From positions 118,501 to 182,500 of the forward strand of contig JAWDGP010001404.1 of NCBI GenBank assembly GCA_033675545.1: a DNA stretch of 64,000 bases, read 5' to 3'. Each line of letters opens with the position of its first letter. The stretch's first letter is position 1. Shown piece by piece: positions 25,873-38,900 of this stretch. The DNA is from Elysia crispata. Its lineage: Eukaryota > Mollusca > Gastropoda > Plakobranchidae. The notes below the pieces were generated by a model, which had not been told where the DNA came from, searched no databases, and saw only the letters and a list, made by a program, of their open reading frames with translations. A program made the translations under genes and the position numbers.

Positions 25873-26514
25873 TAAATGTTATAGACATTATCTTATTTTG
25901 GTTATGCATTGTACAATGATCTCACATCACATGTTATGCCTTTCCCTGTGTGAATATGCTTCAACTGTGTGTACTTATTGGTTTCATGCCTTGAATTACA
26001 ATGCTCAGATAGTTTCTAATACTAATAGGTATTCTGTATGCTATGTGATATGTACTTGCCAACATCACAAATTCACCACTTGAAGCCACTGATATTTATA
26101 CATAGTTTCCAGTAGTTCATTTTAAATGTGGGCAAGTGCATATTATGGAAAAATTGAAAGTCACAGACAATATTTTCTCATCCCTCTTGTGTACAATAAT
26201 GGCAATTTCTTGTGATTATTCTGAATTCATTACTAAGTTTCATTGTTCCCTCATAACATTCTTGAATTCTGATGATTTATAATGGTTTGTTACAAAAAAC
26301 CCAAAGCTTATGTCTAACTATTATATGACATTACTATTTAATTGCATGCATTTTTCCTTGAGAAAGTTCACATGGGTGTTATCCATTATTTTGTCAAGTA
26401 TTGCACCTATAACACATTCATTTGCAAAATGTCATGCCTGGACTATTAAATGCACAAATACGCCTTAATATCTACATTTGTAATACAATGTAGTTTATTC
26501 AGTCTCACTTAAAA

Positions 26515-27333
26515 TCGACCTAACACACATTTTCCTACACTTTGGAGTGTGATGCTTTAGAAAAGGTAGAAATTACTGACTCCTAACATGTAATGTTGAG
26601 TTTAGACACAATGAATATTTCAGTTTTACGTTTTCGGAAGGTGAATGTAGTTTGAATGCAAATAAAATTTGACTAGCTTAAGATATCGTAAAACCCATTA
26701 CACTGCATGAAAGAGTAGCTTTTTAGCTTTCATTTGAGTACCAACAAGTGTCCATTTGCCTGAGCGGATGTTGAGATATGACTCTTAAAAAAGAACCCTA
26801 CCCCCTTATTTGAAGATATGCGAAAAAAACGTAAACAAAGGGGAATTACCCATGAAGATGACACTTCCAAAGTAACTTATACCCATATTCCCTTACTATG
26901 AGAGGTACCAAATCAGGAAATACAGGTGTTGAAAAATCCCAACAAAAAGTTGTAGTTTCAGTGGTTTTGACATATCTTAATTTTTCCATTTTGACACAAA
27001 ATCTGACTTTGAACCAATACATATTTTTTACCATAAAAGATTTTGTAAATCTGTTTTCACCATAAGAAAGAGCATCATTTTAGCTTTCATATGAGCTATA
27101 ATTTGTGTACATTTGTGTAGAAAATAATTAGTTTATGACTGAAATAAAAAACCCGCCCCCTTATTTCAACAATGCCAAAACCCCAGTAAACAACAGAGGA
27201 TAACCATATGAAGATGACACTTTCCATTTGGCTAACATCGATTTTCTTACACCTTGGTGGGTCACCTTTCAGAAAATATGGGTGTACAAAAATCCCAGGG
27301 GGGGGAGGGGGGGTTATGGTGGGCCCAAGGTCT
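26515..27333 (-). repeat. Right terminal inverted repeat of the PIN/FEN-type transposon
   Basis: Inverse copy of 22879-23695, with point differences and small indels near the tip. It ends in the element tip at 27333, followed by the ATTTT duplication. Confidence 0.85.
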
Positions 27334-27599
27334 ATTTTCTTTCTCTGATTTAGGACTGATTGTTTGAAGTAAATGTGTTATGAATTCAAATTAGTTCGAA
27401 GAAAACATAGTTCTTTTAAGAAGGGAGTACAGAGAGAATCTGAAGGGGAAAACTGATGAGTGCACGATTTAAAAAAATCAGTGTTCGAAATAACTGAGTT
27501 TTAGAGTATATACAACACATTATAAAGATCGATACCTACTATTTAAATTAAAATATGTAAGAAACTTTATTGAATTAAGAGCGTCTTGATGTGGAGACT

Positions 27600-27845
27600 A
27601 AATTGGAAAGTGTTCCCTTTAGGTACCGACTAATTTACACACCAAAAAGGGCTTTGTTTGATCAGGACCATAGAAAAAGATTGGGCTTGGTTTTTGCTTG
27701 GGATTACACAAAGAAGAAAAATTAATTTATTTCAGCTCTGTTTCTTATATAACTTAAATCTTAATGATCAAACGAAGCCCTTTTTGGTGTGTAAAATACA
27801 GTAAATTAGTCCGTACCTAAAAGGAACTCTTTCTGCTAAATTTGA
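27600..27845. repeat. Foldback repeat, about 245 bp
   Basis: The left arm from about 27608 (GTTCCCTTTAGGTACCGACT, then ACACACCAAAAAGGGCTT) recurs inverted at about 27768-27833, with a few differences and an extra 8 bp or so. The spacer is about 105 bp. It resembles a small foldback MITE. The ends are approximate. Confidence 0.7.
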
Positions 27846-28373
27846 TTTTTTTTCCTTTTAAATAAGATCTAGGTCTATCTAATTTGTTAGACCTAGAATT
27901 TATGTGCCTACTAATGTCAGTTTTAGATTTCAAATTGGTTAAGTAATCGGTCTAACTTGATCTAGAAATCTAGAAAAAGTGGAATTGTGGAAAATATGAC
28001 AAACCAAAGTTCAAACGGATCTAGATCTAGAGATCTAGTCTAACCTACCGCAATGATAAATCGGTAACCTGCTAGATCTAGTCTTAATCTTGAATCCTGA
28101 ACTGAAGTTAAGCAGGATGTTGTTTACTTTGGACAATGGGTTTAGTATTTGCTTGAGATCTTCCAGCTTGTTAGATCTAGGCCTAATGCAAAATCTAATC
28201 GAAAAGTGTAAGCACGGAAGTGCGAAAGCGAAAGTTTATATAATCTAAATGTCATGTTATTTTTAGTATGAGAAGTGACACCCATGGAGCATTAGGCGAA
28301 AGCCAACTAGAACAACTAATAATATGGCGCTGGTTCTAGGGCAGCCAAACCGATTACTCAGTCGTTGGATAAA

Positions 28374-28729
<356 letters not shown>

Positions 28730-29361
28730 ACCGACGTCTATCAAGAAATCTCAGCCAGCAGGAAATTAAACCTCTATGGCATGTTATCACGCAGCCCTAC
28801 TCTTATCTTTTCTTTCTGTGACTCCAATGAAAATGGCATGTGAAGTGAGACAAATCGTACATCGGCTTTTGTTTTACGTAGTTTTCTTCATCTGTTTAGG
28901 CCTTCATATTATTTAGATTTAACCTTCAAGTATTAATTGCTCAATATCAAGATATAAAATTTATTATTTTACGTCTCTAAGCAGTATTCTCTGCACCAAA
29001 AACTAACAGGTAAGCTTAGGCTTAGGCTGTGTTTGTCAGGCTTTCAAGAAAGGTTGAGCGGAAATTTTCTAGGGATATCGTTATTAATCTATGTGTTTGA
29101 CGGAAGCGGTGACAAAACCAAGCAAAGAAACTCTCTGATGGAACATGATTATACGCACTCTGCAAATTTGGCAATAATTATTACATTATAAATTTATAAA
29201 GTTTATAGGGATGACAATATTCGCTAATTTAGAATTTAGAAATACTATGTTTATGGGAAAATAAAATAAACTCTCGAGTAAATTAAACGAATCAAAGTTT
29301 CGGAGTGGAGCAATTTCTTTGATAATATTTATTAAGTAAACCATTCAGGTACAAATAGACA

Positions 29362-29474
29362 TAGTAAAAAAAAAAAAAAAAAAAAAAAATCGAAAACAAA
29401 GGGCAAACCACTCTGTTGTTGAAATTTACTGAATGTTTGTGATGTATACCTGTGTTGACTGAGTTATTTACTAG

Positions 29475-29526
<52 letters not shown>

Positions 29527-29530
29527 TTTT
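29362..29530. repeat. poly(A), (AT)n and poly(T) tracts upstream of CRPPA
   Basis: An A run at 29367-29389 and an AT run at 29478-29518 followed by T's, about 300 bp before the CRPPA start codon. No TATA box can be assigned with confidence in this context. Confidence 0.85.
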
Positions 29531-29819
29531 TAAATTGTTCATCCTTGATCAGTTCTAGATTAAAGAAAATCAATTTGTAGAAGATTTCGAAAGACAATGT
29601 AAAAATCTATTTTACTACTCTAGATTTAGACTGTCTAGATCTAGATCTATAGACTACACTGTAAGTGTAAAAGTAATGCAGAGCAATTCTTTTAAAGTTA
29701 AATCAAAATCTAGAGCTAAACAGACATTTATTAATCGTGTATTTTTTGGATTTTCATAAACTAATTTATACTTTTCGGTTGATAGTTTTACTATTGAGGC
29801 CTACTCAGTTGAATAAAAT

Positions 29820-29944
29820 ATGAGAGCAGATGTGATATTACCTGCTGCTGGAAGCAGTGTGAGGATGAAAATGCCAATTGCCAAACAATTCCAGGAAGTC
29901 TGTGGGCATCCGATTCTAGCTTACACAATTGATTGTTTTCACAG
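29820..29944 (+). CDS. CRPPA: CRPPA coding exon 1 (nucleotide-binding loop)
   Basis: Residues 1-41 plus two bases. [10 protein letters not shown] and AKQF form the CTP-binding region. Upstream in-frame TAA fixes the start. Donor GTAGAT. Confidence 0.92.
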
Positions 29945-32900
29945 GTAGATCTACATCAACTTTATCAAACTGAACCTTTAGTTATAAATTTCAAATGTGT
30001 TATGCGTTTGTTTTGTCCGGCCATACTGGCACATTGTAACTCGCGAGCCCCAGGCCTTTTTGATTAAATAAAGACTCTTCCGGTTTCTACCTTGATCAAG
30101 ATGGTTGCGTTTATCACTTAGATTACATCTATATTTTCTATCTGTGATTATCTTCGGGCTTGTTATAGATCTACAACTAAAAACATAACATTGGCGACGA
30201 GGATGGGATAAAAACAAAAATGAATTAGATCTATTTTATATCTAGATAGGATGTTCATCGGAAATATGGATCTGTGATCAATCAAGCATCTGATATCGAT
30301 AAGGCAGACGAGCACAGTACACGTCTAGACCTAGACCTTGTTTCTCTCCGGTAAATTCGTGATTTTTTTTTGCGGCTAAGTAATATCTATTAACCATCTC
30401 ATCTTGGTTAGATCGATGAGGTGGGATAAAATCACATTAATTTCCACCTTACGAGCAATTTCAACAGTTTTGAAAGTTCACCACTCTCTCGCCCTCACTC
30501 AACGCGTGTGTTTTAGTGGTAAGTCAAACTGTAGAAACTTGAACCAAGGTAGATCTCAAAAACGATGCTTTCCAAGCCAGTCATATGGAGGGGAGTTCTT
30601 ACACTATAACTAGCGGCTCCAAGTGGTGACTCCACCTACGAAGTATGATTGGAGAGCAGTCACCTCTACGCAGATAGGGAAGAACAGTGAGAAGTCTTCT
30701 AAGGCGGTCGTGTTGAGGGGAGTTCATATACACCTTTACTGGTGGTTCCTAGTGGTGGCTCCGCCTATGACGCACGGCTGGTGAGCAGTCACTTTTGGCG
30801 TAAATTTGTCCTGGCTGGAAGACCGCGCTACGGAGAAGCTTACTGACAGGAGAACAATTATCGACGTTGCTGATCTCATCTAGACTGTTTCGCGAAAAAT
30901 TCAGTTTTCTACATCATGGCCGAGGCAATGTCGGACTTGCTGACCGTGTTCCGTGAGCAGATGGTTTTACAACAAGAACAACACCGCCAACAGATGGAGT
31001 CTTTGATGGCGCTAATGAAAAGCCCCTCAGGGTTGGTCACAAAATCAGTACCTTCTTTCACACCTTTCGATCCTAGCTCCGAGTTGTGGACTGACTATTA
31101 TGCCCGATTTAACACTTTTGTGGAGGCACATTCTGTACAAGAGAACAAGCGCTCACATATCTTTCTGACAAACCAGTCGCCAGTACTTTCAAGCTCCTTG
31201 ATAACTTGGCGAAGCAGAAGTCTCCACCCATGGACATAAACAGCCTCACTATGAAAGCGATAGAAGAGTTCATGCTGGAACAATTTCACCCTAAAAGGTT
31301 CGTGGTGCAGGAAAGATATAAATTTTGGGCAGAGATACTTCGGAAACCAGGGGAGACCATACAGGACTTAGCAGCAAGAATCAGACAAGATGCAGTCACC
31401 TGCGATTTTAGTTCCATAACCAATCCTCAGGATGAAGCAATGAGGACTCGTTTCATATGCTCATGTGAAAATGAAGCAGTGTTGAAGGCTCTTTTCAAAA
31501 TCAAAGATGATGACCTTTCCTTCTCAAGAGCCATTGAGATTGCCACACAAATCGAGGATGCGGCAAAATGCGCCAAGGAAACTGTGTATGGTACCAGTAC
31601 AGGTAGCTCCCAAGTAAAAAAAATAAAGAAACCAAATGCACCAGCGCGTCCTACGGGACATGCACATCAAAGGTTTAGGCCCAAACACAAAATCAGACAA
31701 GATTTTCCCGTTGGAACATGCGGCCGTTGTGGGGGTCCCCACTGTGGGAAAGACTGCAAATTTAAAAATGCCGTTTGTAGATTTTGCCAGAAAACAAGCC
31801 ACATCGAAAAAGTGTGCCTGCAGAAAAGAAAATTCGTGTCCAAGAACGAAACACTCTCAACAGTAAAAAGAATCCAAAACTTCCCCCATCTCCAAGTTTC
31901 AGCAGAACTCGTCTCATTCAAAGTGAATACAGGAGCAGGCGACAATTTCATATGCTCAGAAGCCCTCCACCTTTAGCAGCTATGGTATGCCAGTTGCACC
32001 TGTTAGGAAGAAAGCTCTTCAGGGGCAACCTAAGGCCCAGATACGTGTCTGTGGTGACTACTCGGTGACGGTGAACCCTCAGCTGGAGACACACAGACAC
32101 CCTATTCCTAAACCAGAGGATTTGATGAGAAGGCTTGGTGGAGGTCATTGTTTTAGCAAAATTGACCAGGCAGATGTGTACAACCAGATCCAGTTGTCCC
32201 CAGCATCGCAAGAAAAACTCGCCTTGAGAATACACAGGTGAGTATTCCTGCAACAACGGCTTCCTTTCGGGATAACCTCTGCTCCGGGATATTTTCATGA
32301 GGTGATGGATCAATTGACACATGACCTGCCAGGTGTGGCTATTTACATCGATGACTGTCTGGTGAGTGGGACCAATGCAGATAATGCATCTCCAGAATCT
32401 TCGCAGACTACTCCAGCGTCTTGAAGAAAACGGCCTTCGCTGTCGAATGGAAAAGTGTGAGTTCGGCAAACCTTTTGTTGAGTATCTGGCGCATACCCTC
32501 TCTCGAGAAGGCATCGCAAAGGGACCCAAGGTTGATGCCATAACCAAAATGCCAGCCCCTACCAACATTCCTGAGTTGCGTGCTTTTCTTGGGCAGATAC
32601 AGTTCTATGGAAAGTTTTTGCCTAACCTCGCTACAGTCCTCGAACCTCTGTATAACCTCACAAGAAAAGACTCTGGTTGGAAGTGGGGTGCAGAAGAGCA
32701 AGCTTCATTTCAACAGGTGAAGGACTGGCTATGCACAGACACTGTGCTTGCTCATTTCGATCCATCTCTGGACATCGGAATCTCATGTGATGCATCAGAC
32801 TGTGGCATAGGTGCTTTTTCACCGTTTTCCTGATGGCAGCGAACGACCGATTGCTAATGTGTCAAAGACATTGTCACCAGCTCAACGCAGGTACAGTCAG

Positions 32901-35871
32901 ATTCATAAAGAAGCCCTTGCCATCATTTTCGCATTGGCGAAGTTTCACCAGTTTCTCTATGCAAGAAAGTTTATTCTGGTTACAGACCACAAGCCTCTCC
33001 TCAACATCTTTAGTCCCCACAAGGCGACACCAGCTCTGGCAGCAAATCGTCTGGCCAGGTGGGCTGTTACTCTCAGCCAATATGACTATAGCATTGAATA
33101 CAGACAATTGTCTAAACATGGCAATGCGGATGCCCTCAGTCGCTTACCTTCAGGACCAGACACAGCATTTGACGAAAGGAAGGAGATGCGGACATGGACT
33201 CAGTTTGCACAATCAGAATCATAAGCACTCAAATCAGATCAACTGATCCAGGAGTGGTGGCCAGAGAAAGTTCCAAAGATGCAGTTATCTCGACGATCAT
33301 GAGACATTGCAGAGAAGGCTGGCCACCATGCCATCCTCCAAATGAAAGCGGGGGGACTTACTCAGTGCACTCTTTTAGACAAGTATAAGACTCCCTCTCA
33401 TGTGAAGCAGTATGCCTTTTCTATGGGGCTAGACTGGTCATTCAAACAAGTCTGCAACATCAGGTGTTACACATCCTTCATCCAGGACACTTTGGAATGC
33501 AACGAATGAAGCAGTTGGCTCGCACAGCGGTGTATTGGCCTGGCATAGACTCGCAAATCATGGACTTGTGTCGCACCTGTCCAACCTGTGCAGACACCAA
33601 GGTAATCCACCCAAGGCTCCAGTCCATCCATGGATGCTACCCGAGAAGCCCTGGAGTCGAGCGCACATCGATCATGCTATCAACTTCATGGGTCACAACT
33701 GGTTGATACTCATCGACGCCTATTCGAAATATCCAATCATTCATCAAACCACATCAACATCAAGCAAGGCTACCATTCAACTACTAGAAGAGGACTTTGC
33801 TCATTTTGGATTTCCTCATACTATTGTCAGTGACAACGCCACATCTTTCAGTTCAGGCGAATTTCAGTCATGGTGTCAGGAACATGGCATCACTCATCTC
33901 GCAGGGGCTCCGTATCACCCAGCCATGAATGGGGCTGCGGAACGCCTTGTGCAAAGCTTCAAGAAATCCTTACGGAAATCCTCCTTACTTCCCAAATCAG
34001 CCCTTCAGGAATTCCTAATGATGTATCGGCACACTCCCCTTGCGAGTGGCTTATCACCCAGTGAAATTCTGAATGGCCGTCAGATCAGGTCGCTCATCGA
34101 TATCCTGAAGCCGTCACCAGTGCACATTGCACAAGAGAGACAATCCCAAACTACTAGGGCAGAGACGACATCCTCGTCATCGGTGGCCAAGGTGCTCCAC
34201 TCTTACAAAGCCGGTACACCTGTTTATGCTGCATACTATGGCCCCAGAAATGACAAGGATCCACGGTGGGTCCCAGCCATCGTGAAGAAGCCGTTGGGAG
34301 CCAGAACTATCCTGGTTCACGTGTGTCCTAGAGGTCCTGTGTGGAAGCACAACATAGAACAACTACGTCCTCGCTATGGAGCTGATCAAGATGCAGATCC
34401 TGGGTAGGTGACCCTTCCAGAGTCAACAACTCACCCACCTCTTCAGAATCCAGCCCCTTCAGTCGTTCCAGATACGACGGCTCAACCACCTCTCCAGATT
34501 CCTGGACCGGCAGAGCCAATGTCATGATGGCCTCAACAGACAACATACGGTCCAGACAACCCCCCGCGTTCAAGAAGGCAGACGAGACCCAGGGTAATCC
34601 TGGACGTCTGAGAGTCAGCTTGTCGGAGACCTCAAGCTTGGCGGGGAGGTGTTATATGTTTGTTTTGTCTGGCCATACTGGCACATTGTAACTCGCGAGT
34701 CCCTGGCTTTTTTAATTAAATAAAGGCTCTTCCGGTTTCTACCTTGACCAAGATGGTTGTGTTTATCACTTACATTACATCTATATTTTCTATCTGTGAT
34801 TATCTTCGGGCTTGTTATAGATCTACAACTAAAAACATAACAAAATGACTGCAATATATTTAGCCGAACTAAATCTAGATCTAAATCTAATTGAATTACT
34901 GTTTAAATAAAATGTCCAGTTTCATTGATCTCAGATTCAAAGGAATGAAGAAGTAAAGTAAATACTAATTATTATTTTGCTGTTTTGTACTGATATTGTT
35001 GCACATTCTGTGCTTGAAAGTTTGGTGCTTTAAAGAGATTGTAGCCTTCCTGTGTAATCATTCATAATGGGTGTTTAAATTCAGTGCGATTTTTAGTTTC
35101 ATTTCTGGACATTTACCAATAAAAAGATATGAATGCAGTGAATGATTTCCCATCTTTTCTTTCTGCTGAGATAAAGAACCATGATCTGTGAGTAATACTA
35201 ATACTATGGTATTAAACTTTTAAGCTGAATGAGTCAAGGACGAAGTCAGCACTACTTTAAAATTAAAATATTGTAGTGAATTTTTTTCAAAATATAGATC
35301 TATAGCGATGACTTTGAAAGTTGATTTAAAGATTATGAACAAACTATCAAAGACTACAAACTAAGGAAAGAAAAAAAAGAATAAAGAAATTTATGATTGT
35401 ATAATAGTTGCAAGGGATTTTAAATGTTGTCTAACAGAAATAATATTTTTTCCACTCATGTTGAAAATCCAAATGAATGTGAGAGCCTAAAATAGATCTT
35501 TACTGCCTAAAGGTTTTAACCAAAATCACAATGCAATGTTCCCAAGTTCACTTAAAAATGAGAGAAAGTGACTGAACATCGGCTTTTGACATGCGGTAAA
35601 ATTACTAGCGCTCCAAACTTTGCCCTATACTGCTATAGTATTAAGAAGATAAATGTGATGTGGATATCTGGTCATAGTTATTGATCATTACCAAGATCAA
35701 CCCTTTTGAAAGACACCTCTTCTCCCTGTCTATTTATGTCAATCTCTCAAGGCCACTATCATGACTATGACTCCTTTAACTAAATTTTTATTAGGGCTAA
35801 TGTTTGTCTTTCCTTTCTCTTTCTTTTAAATTAAATGGCTATATCTGCATTGATCATTTCATTCCTCCTCC

Positions 35872-35967
<96 letters not shown>

Positions 35968-38900
35968 ATGCATGAACACCCATGCTAGTCTAAACATTCA
36001 CAACATTGCATACTTGTAAACAATCATTAAAATCCACCTCTCTACTTTTCTCAGATTACCATGGATTCGCCACATAGTAGTGGTTGTAGATGCCTCACAA
36101 ATAAAACATACAAGATGTTTAATGGAGAAATACGAGTTTGAGAGAGTTATTATCTGCACAGGTGGTCGCACTAGACACCGCTCTATATTCTGTGGTGTGC
36201 AGGCTTTAAAAGATGGTACAGCTCTAAATATATTGATTTTAATTACAGTTGTTGCATTTTGAAATTCTATGTCAGACCATTTGATATATAGTTTTGATGA
36301 CAGTATAATTTTGATGTAATACAATGATTACGTTTATGCTGTGATTAAGGCTTTACAAATGTTAATTTTCTTTCATGTTTTCTAACATACAATAACAACT
36401 AGGCAAACCTGTGGTCCTTAAGTTCAAAGTCAAAGTTTATTCATGAGGACTCACAGCGTATATGTCTTACTGAGTGAGTGAATCTGGCATGGGCTCCTCG
36501 TCTTATAAGAGTAAAAAGTATTGGGGAGTTCCTGCTCTTTAGGAAGTGATTACTGATTATTTTTTTGAATTATAGCATTCTAAATCTGTTCAATATCATT
36601 TGCAATACCTTTGATGTATAGGTCTTGCATTAACGTAACAACTTTTTTCATCATATAATGTGCAAAAAAATGATATTGCACACTTTTTTTTACATTAAAA
36701 ATGAGAAGAGATTCTACATTTTATTATAGGTAAGGTGTATGATGCATTGCCTTAGCTCATACTTTTTTTCCTCTTCAAACCTCCAGAATGTGAAGTTTCT
36801 GATGTTGTTTTAATCCATGATGGTGCCAGGCCATTTATCCCAGAAGACACCATTATGAGGGTAGCCTCAGCAGCCATAGTGAATAAGGTGCAGTATTTAT
36901 ACCTGTGGCTAGAAGGAACACAGAAAAGGGTGCTTCTAATGAAAATCATATCAAATTCTTGCTTAACTAGTATGATTTTTTTTTTTGCTAGTTAAGAAAA
37001 ACTGAAAACTTAGTAAATCTACAAAGCAATTTACAATTAATGCCTTATTCCTTTTTTTTTCTTTTTTTTCTTTCATTTTTTCTACATTTTGCTCAGTTTT
37101 TCATCTTCCAAGTGATTGCTGGCAAGAAAAGGAAGCTGTTATTATCTAAGTGTTTAACCCCTTTAGCAATTTTGTAATAATTAGTTTCTTCTTCTTGATG
37201 TGTGTTTTAGCTTTGGAATGGGGGGAGGGGGAGGGGAGGAAGAATGCCCCTACCTATGCTGCTCATATTGACCGGTTTTTAAAAAAAGTTCAGTAAAAAC
37301 TTTTGCATCTAGTTCTCATCCCTGTTTACTTCTTAGATGTATCCGCTTTTCAAGTTCTGTACACATCATGTTTTTTCTTCATCATGGTATTGAGATCTCC
37401 CATTAATAGAGGTCACTAAGGATGCTACTTGTTTTTTGACTCGCATATTGTTCCAAGGAAGGAGTGGTGCTTGCCAAATCACTTTTCTCTCCTTTGCAGG
37501 ATTTTCTGCAGCCTCTTTTGATGACAGCATTTTGCAATATAAAAATACTTAGCACTTCTAATACCAGTTGCCTATCTTTAATTATGTTGGATCAAGTTTA
37601 AAATAGCATAAACATGTTTAACTTGTATGCAGACAACTTCCTTGCCGCCTGTGATGTTTCTAATTACATATTTCTGTTCTTATACATGTCTCTTCTGTTA
37701 GGCTGCAGGTGTGACACGCCCTTTAGTTTCCACTGTGATCAGGGGAGATGACAGTGGAACTCTGTTGGAATCTCTAGACAGGCTGGTTTACAGAAACAGT
37801 GAGATGCCACAGGCTTTCCAATACAGTGTCATAGCTGATGCTTACAGCAAAGTAATCCTTGTTTTTTGTTCTTTTTCTTGTCTTAAATACTGTGCTGACA
37901 TTTTGCACCGTTGCATGGTCTACATTACAATCGTTCTTTTTGTACTGGTAATGGCCAGTAAAATTACCCTGCAACCTTATGAATAGTTTTGGACAAGATA
38001 CGTTTGAACACTTTATTTATGTTTCAAGTGTGCCTTTGTTATTCACAGCATAGCCATGTTAGGCCTTTTGGCATATCAAACTTAAGCCACATCTGAAAAA
38101 TGATGCCCTAAACTCATCTACCAACAATGTGGGGCTCGAACCTGTGTGGAAAATCCTTGGTTATCAGGGCTGGAGCTCTAACCTCTTAGCCACTGGCACT
38201 CCTGATATTTCAAGTTTTTTATTGAAAGGAAAATTCAACTTGTAAAGAAAAGGAGCTCTCCAATTATTCCGAAAATGAATAAACATTGTATATAATTTGA
38301 AGTTCATTATTCATTGGAGCACTAGGAGACTTGGATCTTCACACACACGCCACATCTCCTACCTCTCTATGTTTCACTTAAAATAAACAATTGTTTTGAC
38401 TTCAGCAAAACAATCTGAATGTCTGTGATGACTGGACTTTTCTTTCCCAGACCTTCATCTGTTTTTTTAAAATCAGACACTTGTGCCGATGTCAGTTTTT
38501 ACTAGCCGCAAAACTATCGATCTTTCCTGGAAGCGCTAAAGTTTTTTGTCTTGTGGATTCATGAACAGTATTTTTATGATACACCTCTTCGTGCATGTAT
38601 GCAATACTTATATATTATGATAATTTCTCCAATCTATGGTATATATATATTTATAGTTTGGCTATAAAGTGTCACTCATTAGCTTAGGATATTAGAAATA
38701 TTGAATCTAGCCTTATCCCAAAATAAAAGACTGTAACATCCTTTATGCTACATGTGTAACTACAATACATAGATCCTGATTGGTAAGAGGTGATGACCAA
38801 CAGGACTCGATACAGCACAGTTACAGTTATGCCTCTATGATCAATCACTTGGAACCTAAGTGATAGGGCAAAAGCACAGACTGTATACCTAGATGATTAA

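Larger units (their letters stand above)
22879..27333 (+). mobile_element. DNA transposon with about 0.8-kb terminal inverted repeats and a PIN/FEN-like gene
   Basis: The left end (22879 to about 23695) and right end (about 26515 to 27333) are inverted copies. Long stretches are nearly identical, including a matching open frame in each arm (23184-23372 plus, 26846-27034 minus). Tips are AGACCGTGGGC and, inverted, AGACCTTGGGC. The 5-bp repeat ATTTT flanks both ends (22874-22878, 27334-27338), the expected mark of transposition, though AT-rich. Between the arms is one broken gene on the plus strand, interrupted by a LINE tail. Its protein belongs to a family I know as uncharacterised, multi-copy proteins of invertebrates, with a HAFTGCDTTSAF block and an LPPCRSTLQMHIKRVNYQ block. 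I cannot name a transposase superfamily. Length is about 4.0 kb without the nested insert. Confidence 0.8.
29998..34842 (+). mobile_element. Ty3/Gypsy LTR retrotransposon in CRPPA intron 1, both LTRs present, coding region decayed
   Basis: Two 193-bp direct repeats (29998-30190, 34650-34842) begin TGTTAT and end ATAACA. They differ at about 11 positions by eye, and AAATG is duplicated on both flanks (29993-29997, 34843-34847). A primer-binding-type sequence TTGGCGACGAGGATGGGA follows the left LTR, and a purine-rich GGCGGGGAGG precedes the right one. The order gag, protease, reverse transcriptase, RNase H, integrase identifies Ty3/Gypsy. The internal part (about 4.46 kb) is short because sequence between the protease and reverse transcriptase is missing. 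Several frame changes and stops make it non-autonomous. It lies on the sense strand of CRPPA, about 50 bp behind the exon 1 donor. Confidence 0.95.

Noticed and set aside
38132..38192. A tRNA gene on the minus strand
   Set aside because: A and B boxes are present but the acceptor stem and normal length are not. A SINE head explains it better.
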